DNA of 32,489 nucleotides from contig JAADHS010000186.1 in NCBI GenBank assembly GCA_013151745.1, positions 1 to 32,489 on the forward strand, written 5' to 3'. Origin of the DNA: Gammaproteobacteria bacterium (GTDB taxonomy: Bacteria; Pseudomonadota; Gammaproteobacteria; JAADHS01). A program made the position numbers and the translations under genes. Shown here piece after piece: positions 1 to 8,737 of this stretch (positions are counted from its first letter, which is position 1; each line of letters begins with the position of its first letter). The notes under the pieces are model-generated. The model ran no database searches and was not told where the DNA came from. It worked only from the letters and a program-made list of their open reading frames with translations.

Positions 1-40
1 TATTTACAATCCCAGCGGGTATGGGACAAACTCTTATAAT

Positions 41-143
41 CTCGCATAGGTTTACTTCCTTATTCTCTTTGGTCGGAGAACTGAAAGTACGCGTTACCGT
101 AGTCTCGGTAAAACCTATGCGAGTCTCCCCAGCAGAGCTGGGG
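41..143. repeat. Nested hairpins, possible end of a mobile element
   Basis: A perfect 13-bp inverted repeat, CTCGCATAGGTTT at 41-53 and its complement at 111-123, encloses a smaller stem TTACCG (94-99) with CGGTAA (106-111), whose last base is shared with the outer arm. Immediately after is a third perfect 7-bp stem, CCCCAGC (127-133), loop AGA, GCTGGGG (137-143), followed by GTTTACCC. The last hairpin lacks a proper T-tract, so it is not a textbook terminator, although it lies downstream of the LVIVD operon. Serial subterminal hairpins of this kind are typical of IS200/IS605-type ends or REP-like elements. The assignment is open because no transposase is visible in the window. Confidence 0.45.
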
Positions 144-219
144 GTTTACCCAATTTAATTATAGATTACCTAAAAAACTCATATAGATAGTACTTCGATT
201 CACTCAAAGTAAAATATAA

Positions 220-3213
220 TTAATCTCTGTCTCCACACAAACTTTGGTTATCACAATGTATACGAGCGTTAGAAAAAGACATTTTCATTTTAATGGCATT
301 GGGGTATGGGTAGGCTATGCCTGCGGCGCTTATATTAAGATCATAACTACCCAGAGGCATAAACCGGGGGAAAATAGCTTTAAACAGGTTTTTATTCCCC
401 TGATCAGGAATGAAGTTCACTTCGGGTAATGGCTTCAATGCGGTAATCATCGTATTTCCGGCGAGATAAACCGCGTCAACACCCAGCCAAAACCGAGTCA
501 GTTGACCGACTAACGGATACTCAACCTTCAGTTTTAATTCAGAAGCAGAGTATTGTAACAACGATCCTGACGAAGCAAGGACATACAGTTGTCCCTCAAG
601 CAGACTTAAATCAGTAATGGACTCATTTAACTTGATTTCATCCAGCAATGTTAAACCTCTACTCGTTAAGCGATATGATTTCAAATACTGATTGTTTTGA
701 TAAACCACGAGTTGATTTGACCAGATACGAATCAAATTTGCGGCAACAGGAAGGTCGTATTTTTTTATTGGTTTCAAATCGGAATCAAGAACCATCAATC
801 CCGCTTCAGCCTGCTGTAATGCCACGTATAACTGACCTGCATATCCGGCAATGTCGTTCACTGCGCCACCAGACCACAGGACTTTATTCATCTTTTTCCC
901 GCTCACATCAACACGGAGAAGCGCTTGCTCGGCTGTTATAATAAAAACGGCATGCTCGTCGAGTATTATTTTTTTGGGCTTAATTGCTAACTCAATATGC
1001 CGCAATGCATGAGCTTGAAAAGGATTGCTGATCTCTATTTCCGTCAGCAAACCCGCATCAGAGATGACATAAGCTCGTGTATCGTTAATGGCAACGCCGA
1101 TGCTGTTTCCGGGCAAATCAACGCCGGTCACCCAGGTTGGGTTGAGCGGGTTTTTATTATCAAATACTTGCAAGCCCCCTGTTCCATTGGCACTATAAAG
1201 ATAGTTGCCCTGGCCAACGACTTGCTCAACCACGCCACGCTCATGATAACGATCCTTTAAGGTCAGTTTTTGCGGGTTACTAACATCAATCGTCACCACC
1301 CCACCCCACCAGTCCATAACAAAAAGATGTTCCTTGTTATAAGCCAGCCCCCAAGCGGCGCCGCTGGTATCATAACTGCCCAACAAACGCAGCGTGTTCA
1401 CATCACTAATATCAACAACATGAACACCGGCCAGCCAGTCTGCGATATAGGCATAATTTTCATGCAGATCAATACCCCGAGCATTACCTGGCGTCGCCAG
1501 CGCCGCCAAAAGTTCAGGCTTGGCCGCATCTGCCACATCAATGGCCATCAAACCCTGATCGAAAAAAGTAACGTAGGCAACATGGTCCCGAACTCGTACA
1601 TCTTCCGCTCGACCTTCAGGATTAAACTGCCCAAGCAAGACGGGATGGCTGGGGTCAATCACATCGTAGATCAACAATCCCGCTGCATCATCTGCGATAT
1701 AAGCTTTGTGATCAACGACATCGATCCCCCATGACATCCCTGGCGTATCAATGTCAGCGATGATGCTGGGTTGCAGTGGAGCGCTGATATCGAGTATTTG
1801 AAAACCGCCCCGATGACTGGCCAGATAAAGATGATCTCCCACAATTTTGGGAATATAAGCCAACCCCGGTGTTAATATATGCGCTGCGTATTTTGGCTGC
1901 TGTGGGTTGTGCACATCCACAATATGCAAACCATGATCATCATCGGCAACATAGGCATAGCCCGCTTTGACGACCACGCCTTTAGGCGAACCCGGCGTAG
2001 AGTAACTGGAGATTAATTTAATCCGTCCGGGATCACTGACATCATAAATATGCATGCCTGAAAACCAATCGGCAACATAAGCAAGATCATCTTCGATAAA
2101 AAGACGACGCTCGCCACCAAAGTTCACCCCTTGACCTGAGTCTAAACGTTGATTCGTCAGCTGCGGAGGCATCGCCGAGAAGTCTATTTTTTTTACACTA
2201 CGTTGCTGAGCAATAACAACATCGTGACTGTGCATGGCCAGCTCATAAATTGAACCTTTTGCATCATATACCGAGACCGTCGTTGGCATCATGGGTAAAG
2301 CAACATCAACAACAATCACCTCCCCTTCCTGGTTGTAAAGCACCAGGCGATCTTGAGCGAGATCTAATTGTAACTGACGCACCTCTCCCAATCGGCTATG
2401 GCTGCCTAACCAGCTCAGTTGTCCATCGGACTGCAAACTAAGAATAAGGACCCCCCCCGCCCCTAAGGCAACATAGGCATAAGTTCCGCCCATTTTAATA
2501 TCGTAAACAGGTAAAGAAACAGAATAAGACCCCTGGTATATTGCACCTTGCGCACTGAGCAAGTAGGATCTGATTTCTCCAGATTCAGTCACAACAAGGA
2601 GTGTATTGTCATTCACCGCAATCCTATCAACAGGCTGTTCCGTCACAATGACATGGGGCTTGATCTGTTTTGTTAGTGTCGTATCAAAGCGAAGCACTTC
2701 TGCATTGTCCGTGGTGACATATAATTGATCACCCTCAATCACCGCATGCTGAACCCTGGCACGACCTTGGTACTGTGCCCGTAAAGCGAGCTGCCCACCA
2801 TCGAATACATCATATGTGGCAATATCACCATTCGTCGAGATGACCAATAAAACATCATGACTCATCCCGACCCATTGGTATTTATTTTGTGCTAATGTCG
2901 CTCTCTTTTTTCCTGACTCTAAATCTCGAACCTCGAGTTCGCCCTGCTCTGTAATCACAAAAAGATAGTCATCAGAAACAGTCAAAAACTGCGCCCGATA
3001 AGGCAATGCAAATTCGCCTGTCAGCCTGGCGCCACCCGGATGAAGCGTGATATTGTCCACGCCTTCTTTAACTTCTACCGCCACTGTAGTCTGCTTACCA
3101 TACGAAATAACAGCCGGATTCAGTTGCTTCAGCAACCCCGAATCAGCGCTCAGACTGCTCGTCCCTAAAAGTAAACAAAGACCCACAAAAATGAACTTGA
3201 ATTTATCCATCAT
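220..3213 (-). CDS. Secreted LVIVD-repeat beta-propeller protein
   Basis: The product has 997 residues. It starts with a signal peptide (basic MMDKFK, hydrophobic core at 8-20, cleavage probable near SLSA-DS at 24), so it should be periplasmic, surface-bound or secreted. From about residue 370 to 735 there are eight or nine tandem repeats of about 41 residues with the pattern AYVAD..GLHIVDV.NP..P, matching the LVIVD repeat family (beta-propeller blades). The flanks (50-360 and 740-930) look like further, more diverged blades, so two or three propellers are likely. The C-terminal part is different and holds two cysteines (in HCDNQSLC), possibly a disulfide. No catalytic motif is evident; the family is mostly of unknown function and is thought to act in binding or adhesion. 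Its ATG shares one base with the stop of the kinase gene, so it is probably translationally coupled as the last gene of the operon. The ATG at 3210 is an equally possible start. Confidence 0.85.
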   Translation of the reverse strand: MMDKFKFIFVGLCLLLGTSSLSADSGLLKQLNPAVISYGKQTTVAVEVKEGVDNITLHPGGARLTGEFALPYRAQFLTVSDDYLFVITEQGELEVRDLESGKKRATLAQNKYQWVGMSHDVLLVISTNGDIATYDVFDGGQLALRAQYQGRARVQHAVIEGDQLYVTTDNAEVLRFDTTLTKQIKPHVIVTEQPVDRIAVNDNTLLVVTESGEIRSYLLSAQGAIYQGSYSVSLPVYDIKMGGTYAYVALGAGGVLILSLQSDGQLSWLGSHSRLGEVRQLQLDLAQDRLVLYNQEGEVIVVDVALPMMPTTVSVYDAKGSIYELAMHSHDVVIAQQRSVKKIDFSAMPPQLTNQRLDSGQGVNFGGERRLFIEDDLAYVADWFSGMHIYDVSDPGRIKLISSYSTPGSPKGVVVKAGYAYVADDDHGLHIVDVHNPQQPKYAAHILTPGLAYIPKIVGDHLYLASHRGGFQILDISAPLQPSIIADIDTPGMSWGIDVVDHKAYIADDAAGLLIYDVIDPSHPVLLGQFNPEGRAEDVRVRDHVAYVTFFDQGLMAIDVADAAKPELLAALATPGNARGIDLHENYAYIADWLAGVHVVDISDVNTLRLLGSYDTSGAAWGLAYNKEHLFVMDWWGGVVTIDVSNPQKLTLKDRYHERGVVEQVVGQGNYLYSANGTGGLQVFDNKNPLNPTWVTGVDLPGNSIGVAINDTRAYVISDAGLLTEIEISNPFQAHALRHIELAIKPKKIILDEHAVFIITAEQALLRVDVSGKKMNKVLWSGGAVNDIAGYAGQLYVALQQAEAGLMVLDSDLKPIKKYDLPVAANLIRIWSNQLVVYQNNQYLKSYRLTSRGLTLLDEIKLNESITDLSLLEGQLYVLASSGSLLQYSASELKLKVEYPLVGQLTRFWLGVDAVYLAGNTMITALKPLPEVNFIPDQGNKNLFKAIFPRFMPLGSYDLNISAAGIAYPYPNAIKMKMSFSNARIHCDNQSLCGDRD

Positions 3214-5585
3214 TATATTTTTTCGGTAACCAATAACTCTGCAACTCCAGCTAAACCATCCATGACGGTATAAAATTCATGATTAAAAGAATCGAGCAAC
3301 TCTGCGTAAGGAAGCCCTTCGAATAACCTTGCTTCCAGCGCCTCTATTTTTTCTGATAATTGAGTGGCACCCAAGCTGGCAGCAACACCACGTAGCGTAT
3401 GCAAGGTATGGCGAACCTGTTCATTCTCTCCCAAGTTCAGTGCTTTTGCCACTACGCTGGCATCATCACCATGATCCTGCACAAACTCTTTCAGCAATTT
3501 ACAAAACAACTGACGATTTCCTCCGACTCGCTGCAAGCTTTCATTAATCTCTATACCCGGTAGCGTTGTAAGAAAGCGATCCTCTACAGCAATAGCTTGC
3601 CTATCATTATTTTCCCGGGAATGCAGCTCATTGGACGATAAGGCCATCCATTTAGTCAACGTAGCATATAAAACATCAGGATCAATCGGCTTGGTAATAT
3701 GATCATCCATTCCCGCAGCTAAAAATTTTTCTCTGTCACCGGACATGGCATGAGCGGTCATCGCAATAATAGGCAATGTTTTACAATACACATTTTTGCG
3801 GATGAGACGGGTTGCCTGATACCCATCCATCTCCGGCATCTGTATATCCATCAAGACTAAGTCAAATGTTTTTGCACGCACGGCCTGAACCGCTAAAACA
3901 CCATTATTAACAATCGTCACCCGCACACCCGTCGCTTCAAGTAGCTCTTGAGCCACTTGCTGGTTAATGCTGCTGTCCTCCACGACCAGTACGCTAACGC
4001 CTCTCAAATCAGGCACCCGCCCCTTTTCCAATAATAAATTTTGTTTTTCTAGGCCTTTATGAGGAAGATGAGAACATTCAAATTCAGCATTAAAAAAGAA
4101 AGTGCTACCCCGGCCAGGCTGGCTTTTAACACCCAGCGCACCATTCATCATCATCACCAGCTGCTTGCTGATCGCCAGACCCAAACCTGTGCCGCCATAA
4201 TTTCTTGTCGTCGAACCATCGGCTTGAATAAAAGGCGCAAACAAAGCATCGACCTTGTCAGGCTCAATACCTATCCCGGTATCTTTTACCGAAAAGTGTA
4301 ATACAACCCGTTCCTCTTTTGTATCCTGTATTTTCACAGAGACATTAATAGAGCCCTGTTCAGTAAATTTCAGCGCATTGCCAACAAGATTGATTAACAC
4401 TTGCCCTAGGCGCAACGAATCCCCCACCAGAACTGCAGGGATTTTTTTGTCAATGTCATAATTCATTGCAATTCCTTTTTCTTCCGCGTCTACCGACACC
4501 AGATTAGATAGATTATCGAAAACGCCTTGCAAGGAAAAATCAGCTTTTTCTATTTCCAGATGACCCGCTTCTATTTTTGAAAAATCAAGAATGTCATTAA
4601 TAATCCCCAGCAATATCTTGGAGGAAAGCTGAATCTTGCTTAAATAATCGCTCTGCTGCGGCGTCATTTCAGTTTTAGTTGCAAGATAAGCCAGACCCAT
4701 GATGGCATTCATCGGGGTACGAATTTCATGGCTCATATTGGCGAGAAACTCACTTTTATAACGGCTTGCTTGCTCGGCCTGTTCTTTGGCTTCCACCAGT
4801 TCCAATGTCCGTTCAGAAACCGTGTCTTCTAGCTTGTCATGAGCCTGTTGCAGTGCGGTTTCAGCGCTTTTTCTCGCTTCTTGCTGATTCTGGATGCGCA
4901 CCAGCATATGATTAAATGCTTCGTATAAACGACCAATTTCATCTTGCGCAGGGTGCTGCACCCGCCGACTGTAATCCATATTTTGAGAGATATCATCCGC
5001 AACGCCAGCCAGCGTTAAAATTGGTTTTGAAATCACGCTCTGCAAGGCATTGGCTAACAAATAGGCCAGGGCGATTAAGACCAAAGCCGTAAACAACAGA
5101 AAGAGTCCATATTGCTGTCGTTTATCATCGAGTTCTTTAGTGGAGAGCAATAAATAGATGCTCCCGTAGTCGCGCCCTTGATAACGCACAGGTTTAGCGA
5201 TATGTAATTGCTCACCGCGAAACTCAGTAAAATCATTTTTTTCAATACGACTCACTGGGGCGGGTTCTTGTCCTGCCAAATCCCGTAAGCGGGTAAATAA
5301 TTGACCTTCATCGTCATATAAAAAAGCGTCTTCAACTGCCGGCGTACGCAACAATCCAGAAAGCGTTTCCCGAGCAGCTTCTTCATCGCCAAAAAAAAGA
5401 TCGGACGCGGCATACCCCCCCACGGTATGGGCGGTAATCACCGCATTATCCAACATATTCTGCTTAAAAGCTTTCACATCCGTAAACATGACAAAACCCA
5501 AACCCAAACTGACGACGGGAATAACCACGGCAAGGATGACAATAATAATTCTGTGACGTAAAGACAATTTAGCCAAAGACTTCAT
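3213..5585 (-). CDS. Hybrid sensor histidine kinase with YfiN-like sensor, receiver and Hpt domains
   Basis: The 790-residue inner-membrane protein has, in order: a TM segment (13-34); a periplasmic domain of about 120 residues resembling CHASE8, the sensor of YfiN-type proteins ([16 protein letters not shown] near 60-75, then a DDEGQLF turn); a second TM (157-179); HAMP (about 180-232); a coiled linker; HisKA with phospho-acceptor H286 in SHEIRTP; HATPase_c with N403, DTGIGI (435-440) and [10 protein letters not shown] (464-473); a receiver with acidic pair E536/D537, phospho-acceptor D580, T610 and K632; and an Hpt domain with H729 in HTLRG. All residues needed for a four-step phosphorelay (H286-D580-H729-external receiver) are present. 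No separate output regulator lies in this operon, so the final target is unknown. It overlaps the yfiR-like gene by 4 bp (ATGA). The order YfiR then CHASE8-HAMP protein suggests that YfiR controls this kinase. Confidence 0.93.
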   Translation of the reverse strand: MKSLAKLSLRHRIIIVILAVVIPVVSLGLGFVMFTDVKAFKQNMLDNAVITAHTVGGYAASDLFFGDEEAARETLSGLLRTPAVEDAFLYDDEGQLFTRLRDLAGQEPAPVSRIEKNDFTEFRGEQLHIAKPVRYQGRDYGSIYLLLSTKELDDKRQQYGLFLLFTALVLIALAYLLANALQSVISKPILTLAGVADDISQNMDYSRRVQHPAQDEIGRLYEAFNHMLVRIQNQQEARKSAETALQQAHDKLEDTVSERTLELVEAKEQAEQASRYKSEFLANMSHEIRTPMNAIMGLAYLATKTEMTPQQSDYLSKIQLSSKILLGIINDILDFSKIEAGHLEIEKADFSLQGVFDNLSNLVSVDAEEKGIAMNYDIDKKIPAVLVGDSLRLGQVLINLVGNALKFTEQGSINVSVKIQDTKEERVVLHFSVKDTGIGIEPDKVDALFAPFIQADGSTTRNYGGTGLGLAISKQLVMMMNGALGVKSQPGRGSTFFFNAEFECSHLPHKGLEKQNLLLEKGRVPDLRGVSVLVVEDSSINQQVAQELLEATGVRVTIVNNGVLAVQAVRAKTFDLVLMDIQMPEMDGYQATRLIRKNVYCKTLPIIAMTAHAMSGDREKFLAAGMDDHITKPIDPDVLYATLTKWMALSSNELHSRENNDRQAIAVEDRFLTTLPGIEINESLQRVGGNRQLFCKLLKEFVQDHGDDASVVAKALNLGENEQVRHTLHTLRGVAASLGATQLSEKIEALEARLFEGLPYAELLDSFNHEFYTVMDGLAGVAELLVTEKI

Positions 5586-6307
5586 TTTTTCTCGCGACCT
5601 GTTGAAGACATCATGATCGCCAGTTTAAGTAATCTTGAACTGATTTTTAAACCCACTGTTTCCGCTGCTTGCTGATTTATTTCAAAATGGAGTTTATTAT
5701 TTTTACGAATAAAATTAATCATCACACCTTGATGAGCAAAGCCAGGGGAATCACTAATGGTTAATACCGGACGATTCTGTATTGAAACAAGAATACCTTT
5801 TAGAACCTTGCGTTTTGTTTTTTCGATAAACAACATATCGCAATCGGCAGCAGACTCAGCGCGGCTCATTTGGGTAAATAATGTCGGCCTACCGTTGATG
5901 GCCAACAATTCCAGTTTTTTCAGCTCACCTTTAAATACATTTTTTCCGATAACACATAATTGAAAGTTATCCCCTTGATTGCCTGGCCATTCAACAAAAC
6001 GAGTAAATTTTTCCATAAATGCCGCTTTTAGTTCATACTCACTCACACCCGACCCCCATACAGGCAATGAAAAACTTAAAAACAGCAATATCGTAAATAC
6101 ACGCTTCAACCTAGAAAACGCAGTTGGACGCAAATGTAGAATGCAAGATATTGATTCGAATAACGTAGCGGGAAAAATCGTGGTCACCTTGACGGTGATG
6201 AGACTTTTCCCCGCATGATCAAAAACTTGTGTTATACGCCCTGGAAGAAGTCCCCTTGGGATACATTGTGGATCAACTGCGTTTTTTAAGTTCAACAGCA
6301 TGTCCAT
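5582..6307 (-). CDS. YfiR family periplasmic protein (DUF4154)
   Basis: Residues 90-241 match the YfiR/DUF4154 family: [18 protein letters not shown], then [15 protein letters not shown], a [11 protein letters not shown] segment and [14 protein letters not shown]. In Pseudomonas aeruginosa YfiR is a periplasmic repressor of the diguanylate cyclase YfiN. A normal signal peptide ([18 protein letters not shown]) begins only at residue 68, and the first 66 residues are encoded by the MITE-like element at 6105-6295. The likely functional start is therefore a TTG at 6109 (175 residues, close to the roughly 190 of P. aeruginosa YfiR) or an upstream start whose long leader is processed. Neither the ATG at 6307 (one base after the receptor stop) nor the TTG has a convincing Shine-Dalgarno sequence, so the 5' boundary is uncertain. 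Downstream it overlaps the kinase gene by 4 bp, supporting a shared function. Confidence 0.82.
   Translation of the reverse strand: MDMLLNLKNAVDPQCIPRGLLPGRITQVFDHAGKSLITVKVTTIFPATLFESISCILHLRPTAFSRLKRVFTILLFLSFSLPVWGSGVSEYELKAAFMEKFTRFVEWPGNQGDNFQLCVIGKNVFKGELKKLELLAINGRPTLFTQMSRAESAADCDMLFIEKTKRKVLKGILVSIQNRPVLTISDSPGFAHQGVMINFIRKNNKLHFEINQQAAETVGLKISSRLLKLAIMMSSTGREKK
6105..6295. mobile_element. MITE-like element with about 22-bp terminal inverted repeats
   Basis: The ends are 22-bp inverted repeats, at 6105-6126 and (inverted) 6274-6295, agreeing at 19 of 22 positions and sharing the core AAAACGCAGTTG. The centre is itself palindromic: CGGGAAAA (6169-6176) faces TTTTCCCCG (6205-6213), with TCACC (6184-6188) facing GGTGA (6194-6198) inside. 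It is too short to encode a transposase and has the build of a non-autonomous miniature element. A third copy of the end sequence is at 11013-11034. No clear target-site duplication is visible. It lies between the TonB receptor stop and the YfiR signal peptide and is open in the yfiR reading frame. Confidence 0.7.
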
Positions 6308-6308
6308 A

Positions 6309-8462
6309 CTAAAATTTATAATGCAATGTGAAACTCAGCAATCTTCCTGGCTGAGGGGCTTCGAGAAAAGTGACTTGACTTGTACCTTCTGAAACATTGA
6401 CATATTTTTTATCGAATAAATTGAAGATATCCGCTTTAATGATAAAACGATCAGTGAGTTTGACCTGGCTATGTAGATCTATCCGATAATAAGAAGGGAT
6501 ACGCAAACGTTTGGCGTTGTCATTGGGGTCTTTTTGTTTGTGTTGAGTCGACCCCCTCCAAAATAATTTCGGTGTCAGTAAATATTTATTGTGATAGTTC
6601 AGGGTCATACCCGCCATAAACGTGTATTTGGCCGTTAAGGGTAATTCGGAATCCCCCTCCTCCTCTTCTAACTGACCCTCAACAAAGCTGACGTTCGCCC
6701 AGCTTTTCAACGTTGTTTGGTTTACTAAAAAAGATTCATTTGCAACACTCACATCAATGCCATAGCTTGTTGAGTCTGCCATATTTTTCGATTTTTGTGT
6801 CCGTAATAGCTGAGCACCTGGAATCGCTTGATCCGGTGTCTCATCTACAGCGGTTTGTATGATGTCAGAGACTGCAATGTAATAAGAAGCCACTTTTAAA
6901 TACGTATGTTCATCAAACCAATGCTCATAATTCAATTCAAAAGTTTTTGCTTTTTCAGGTCTAAGACCTGGATTAGGTACCTGGAAAAAATTGCCTATCC
7001 ACGCCCCTTTGCTATTTTTTTCGCCGCTAAAACCACCAAAATGGCGAAACATTTGATCCGATGACGGCGCGACAAAAGCATGGCCATACAATATTTTAAA
7101 TACATTGTTTTCATCATATTTATAAATGGCGCTAAGACGCGGATTATTGGTCTCTCCATAGAGCGTGTTGTTGTCATAACGAAAACCAACAACCAACCGC
7201 CATTGCGGATTAATTTCCCAATTGTCTTGTAGATAAATACCATAATTACGATAGCTTCTGGCAAAAAAAGCGATGGGGATATCGGTATTTGGGTACGTCA
7301 GCGTTTGCTGACCAGGGCTTTTTGAGGTGTCGTAGCGTGCCGGTAGATCAGCACCTACCGGGATGACGTCAAAATAGTCAAAAACCAGGCCTCCTGACAA
7401 ATGATGATTTTGATTGAATTTAAATTCAAAATCTTGATTCAATGACACCCGGTCACTGTTTCCATATTTGTAGCCGGGCTTAAAGTCGGTGAATTCGTTA
7501 TTGTAATAAGTATTATTTTTCAATTCATAGTTCATTGCATTAAGCAAAGTGTTTATTTTAAACCCGGAAAACAATTCTGTTTGATAGCGTAAATAAAAAT
7601 TGCTCAGCCGGACTCTCTCTTGTGCATTGACATCAAACGCACTGCTTGATGGTAGTGAAGAAAAATCGTGACTATACGAATAGGCAGTATGGTTAAAGCC
7701 GACTTGCCAATCTTGACCGATACGGATGTTACCCAGCAAGCTGTAGTTTCTTGAATTTGCAAAGCGATAGTCTTTAGACGGATCGTCATACAGCTCAGGA
7801 AAATCTTTATCAAATTCAAAATTTTGTGATTTATAAGCCTGCACACCCAGGTTAAGGTGTACTTTATCATTGATGTTACGACTGAGGTGAGCGTAGCCGT
7901 ATCGATAGTCATCTTGACCGGCGGTGACTGAAATATCAGCGACATCAGGCTCGTCACTGTCCATGGTTATAATGTTAATCACCCCCATAAAAGCATCAGC
8001 ACCATAAGACACGGAAGCAGGACCCATCAGTACTTCTATTTGTTTGGCGTAAAAAATAGGGAAATTTTCAAAAATAGCCAATCTTTCACTTGCCGGTGCA
8101 CTAATACGTACCCCATCCTGCAAAAAAAGAAACTTGTTATTACCCACGACCCCTCTTGTCGTAATCAGATTATAAGAAGCTTGCGCCGAAAAATTTTGTA
8201 TTTGAACACCGGGCAAACTTTTCAGAATATCCAGCAAGCTGGTATAGCCACGCTCTTTAATCTGTTTTTGAGTAAAAACATAAATATCTGCAGGGGTATC
8301 CCGTAGCTTTTCTTCGTATTTAGATGTCGTACTGATTTCAATATTCATCAGCTCTTGTAACGACAGTTGACGAAGACCTTCAGAAATATCGGCTGACAGC
8401 GGGTAAGGAATAATACAGATGACAACTACAATTAGTTTCCGTCTGAAAGAGCCATCCATCAT
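6309..8462 (-). CDS. TonB-dependent outer-membrane receptor
   Basis: The 717-residue protein has a signal peptide (RRKLIVVVICIIPYPLSA, cleavage near residue 24), a short linker with SLQELMNIEISTTSK where the TonB box is expected, a plug domain (about 50-165; DTPADIYVFTQKQIKERGYTSLLDIL and GPASVSYGADAFMGVINIIT), and a 22-stranded-type barrel to the C-terminus. It ends in a phenylalanine (FTLHYKF), the usual BAM recognition end. Such receptors import siderophores, cobalamin, sugars or metals using the TonB-ExbB-ExbD motor; nothing here fixes the ligand. It is the first gene of the operon with yfiR, the kinase and the LVIVD gene. Receptors of this LMNIE.TT.SK type are often found beside YfiR-family genes, so a sensing role as well as, or instead of, import is plausible. 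The start ATG at 8462 has only a weak upstream GGA. Confidence 0.92.
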   Translation of the reverse strand: MMDGSFRRKLIVVVICIIPYPLSADISEGLRQLSLQELMNIEISTTSKYEEKLRDTPADIYVFTQKQIKERGYTSLLDILKSLPGVQIQNFSAQASYNLITTRGVVGNNKFLFLQDGVRISAPASERLAIFENFPIFYAKQIEVLMGPASVSYGADAFMGVINIITMDSDEPDVADISVTAGQDDYRYGYAHLSRNINDKVHLNLGVQAYKSQNFEFDKDFPELYDDPSKDYRFANSRNYSLLGNIRIGQDWQVGFNHTAYSYSHDFSSLPSSSAFDVNAQERVRLSNFYLRYQTELFSGFKINTLLNAMNYELKNNTYYNNEFTDFKPGYKYGNSDRVSLNQDFEFKFNQNHHLSGGLVFDYFDVIPVGADLPARYDTSKSPGQQTLTYPNTDIPIAFFARSYRNYGIYLQDNWEINPQWRLVVGFRYDNNTLYGETNNPRLSAIYKYDENNVFKILYGHAFVAPSSDQMFRHFGGFSGEKNSKGAWIGNFFQVPNPGLRPEKAKTFELNYEHWFDEHTYLKVASYYIAVSDIIQTAVDETPDQAIPGAQLLRTQKSKNMADSTSYGIDVSVANESFLVNQTTLKSWANVSFVEGQLEEEEGDSELPLTAKYTFMAGMTLNYHNKYLLTPKLFWRGSTQHKQKDPNDNAKRLRIPSYYRIDLHSQVKLTDRFIIKADIFNLFDKKYVNVSEGTSQVTFLEAPQPGRLLSFTLHYKF

Positions 8463-8695
8463 CTAACATCCAGTCTTAAGCATTGGCGAGCGTCCTTTGT
8501 ACTCTATGTCTCCATCTTCCGTCAATGAAAACATTATTTTTCTTACGAGATGATGTCCTGACTCTAAAATTAGCGTCAAAAACCCCCACCTAAAAAATCA
8601 GCTGATCCACGGCACAGAGTTCAATTTTGCCGTTAATTCAACATCAATATCATGATTTTTATTAAATAGAGACTAGAATACTCAGGCTCACTCAT

Positions 8696-8705
8696 CGTAC
8701 AATAG
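8696..8705 (+). promoter_or_regulatory. Candidate -10 region of gshA-gshB (CGTACAATAG)
   Basis: TACAAT at 8698-8703, 34 bp before the gshA ATG, matches five of six bases of a sigma-70 -10 box. No good -35 hexamer is visible at 16-18 bp. The same ten bases occur upstream of hemN and tRNA-Val. The 275-bp divergent spacer (8463-8737) must also hold the promoter of the receptor operon, which I could not place. Confidence 0.35.
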
Positions 8706-8737
8706 ACTCTCACATTATATTTAGGAATTCAAAACCA

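Noticed and set aside
1270-1734. 154-codon plus-strand frame within the LVIVD gene
   Set aside because: It is a shadow of the repeat-encoding strand; the minus-strand frame has a signal peptide and clear family repeats.
1150-2120. Periodic similarity of about 123 bp that could suggest a DNA repeat array
   Set aside because: It reflects the roughly 41-residue LVIVD protein repeats; the DNA copies are strongly diverged, with no CRISPR-like identical units.
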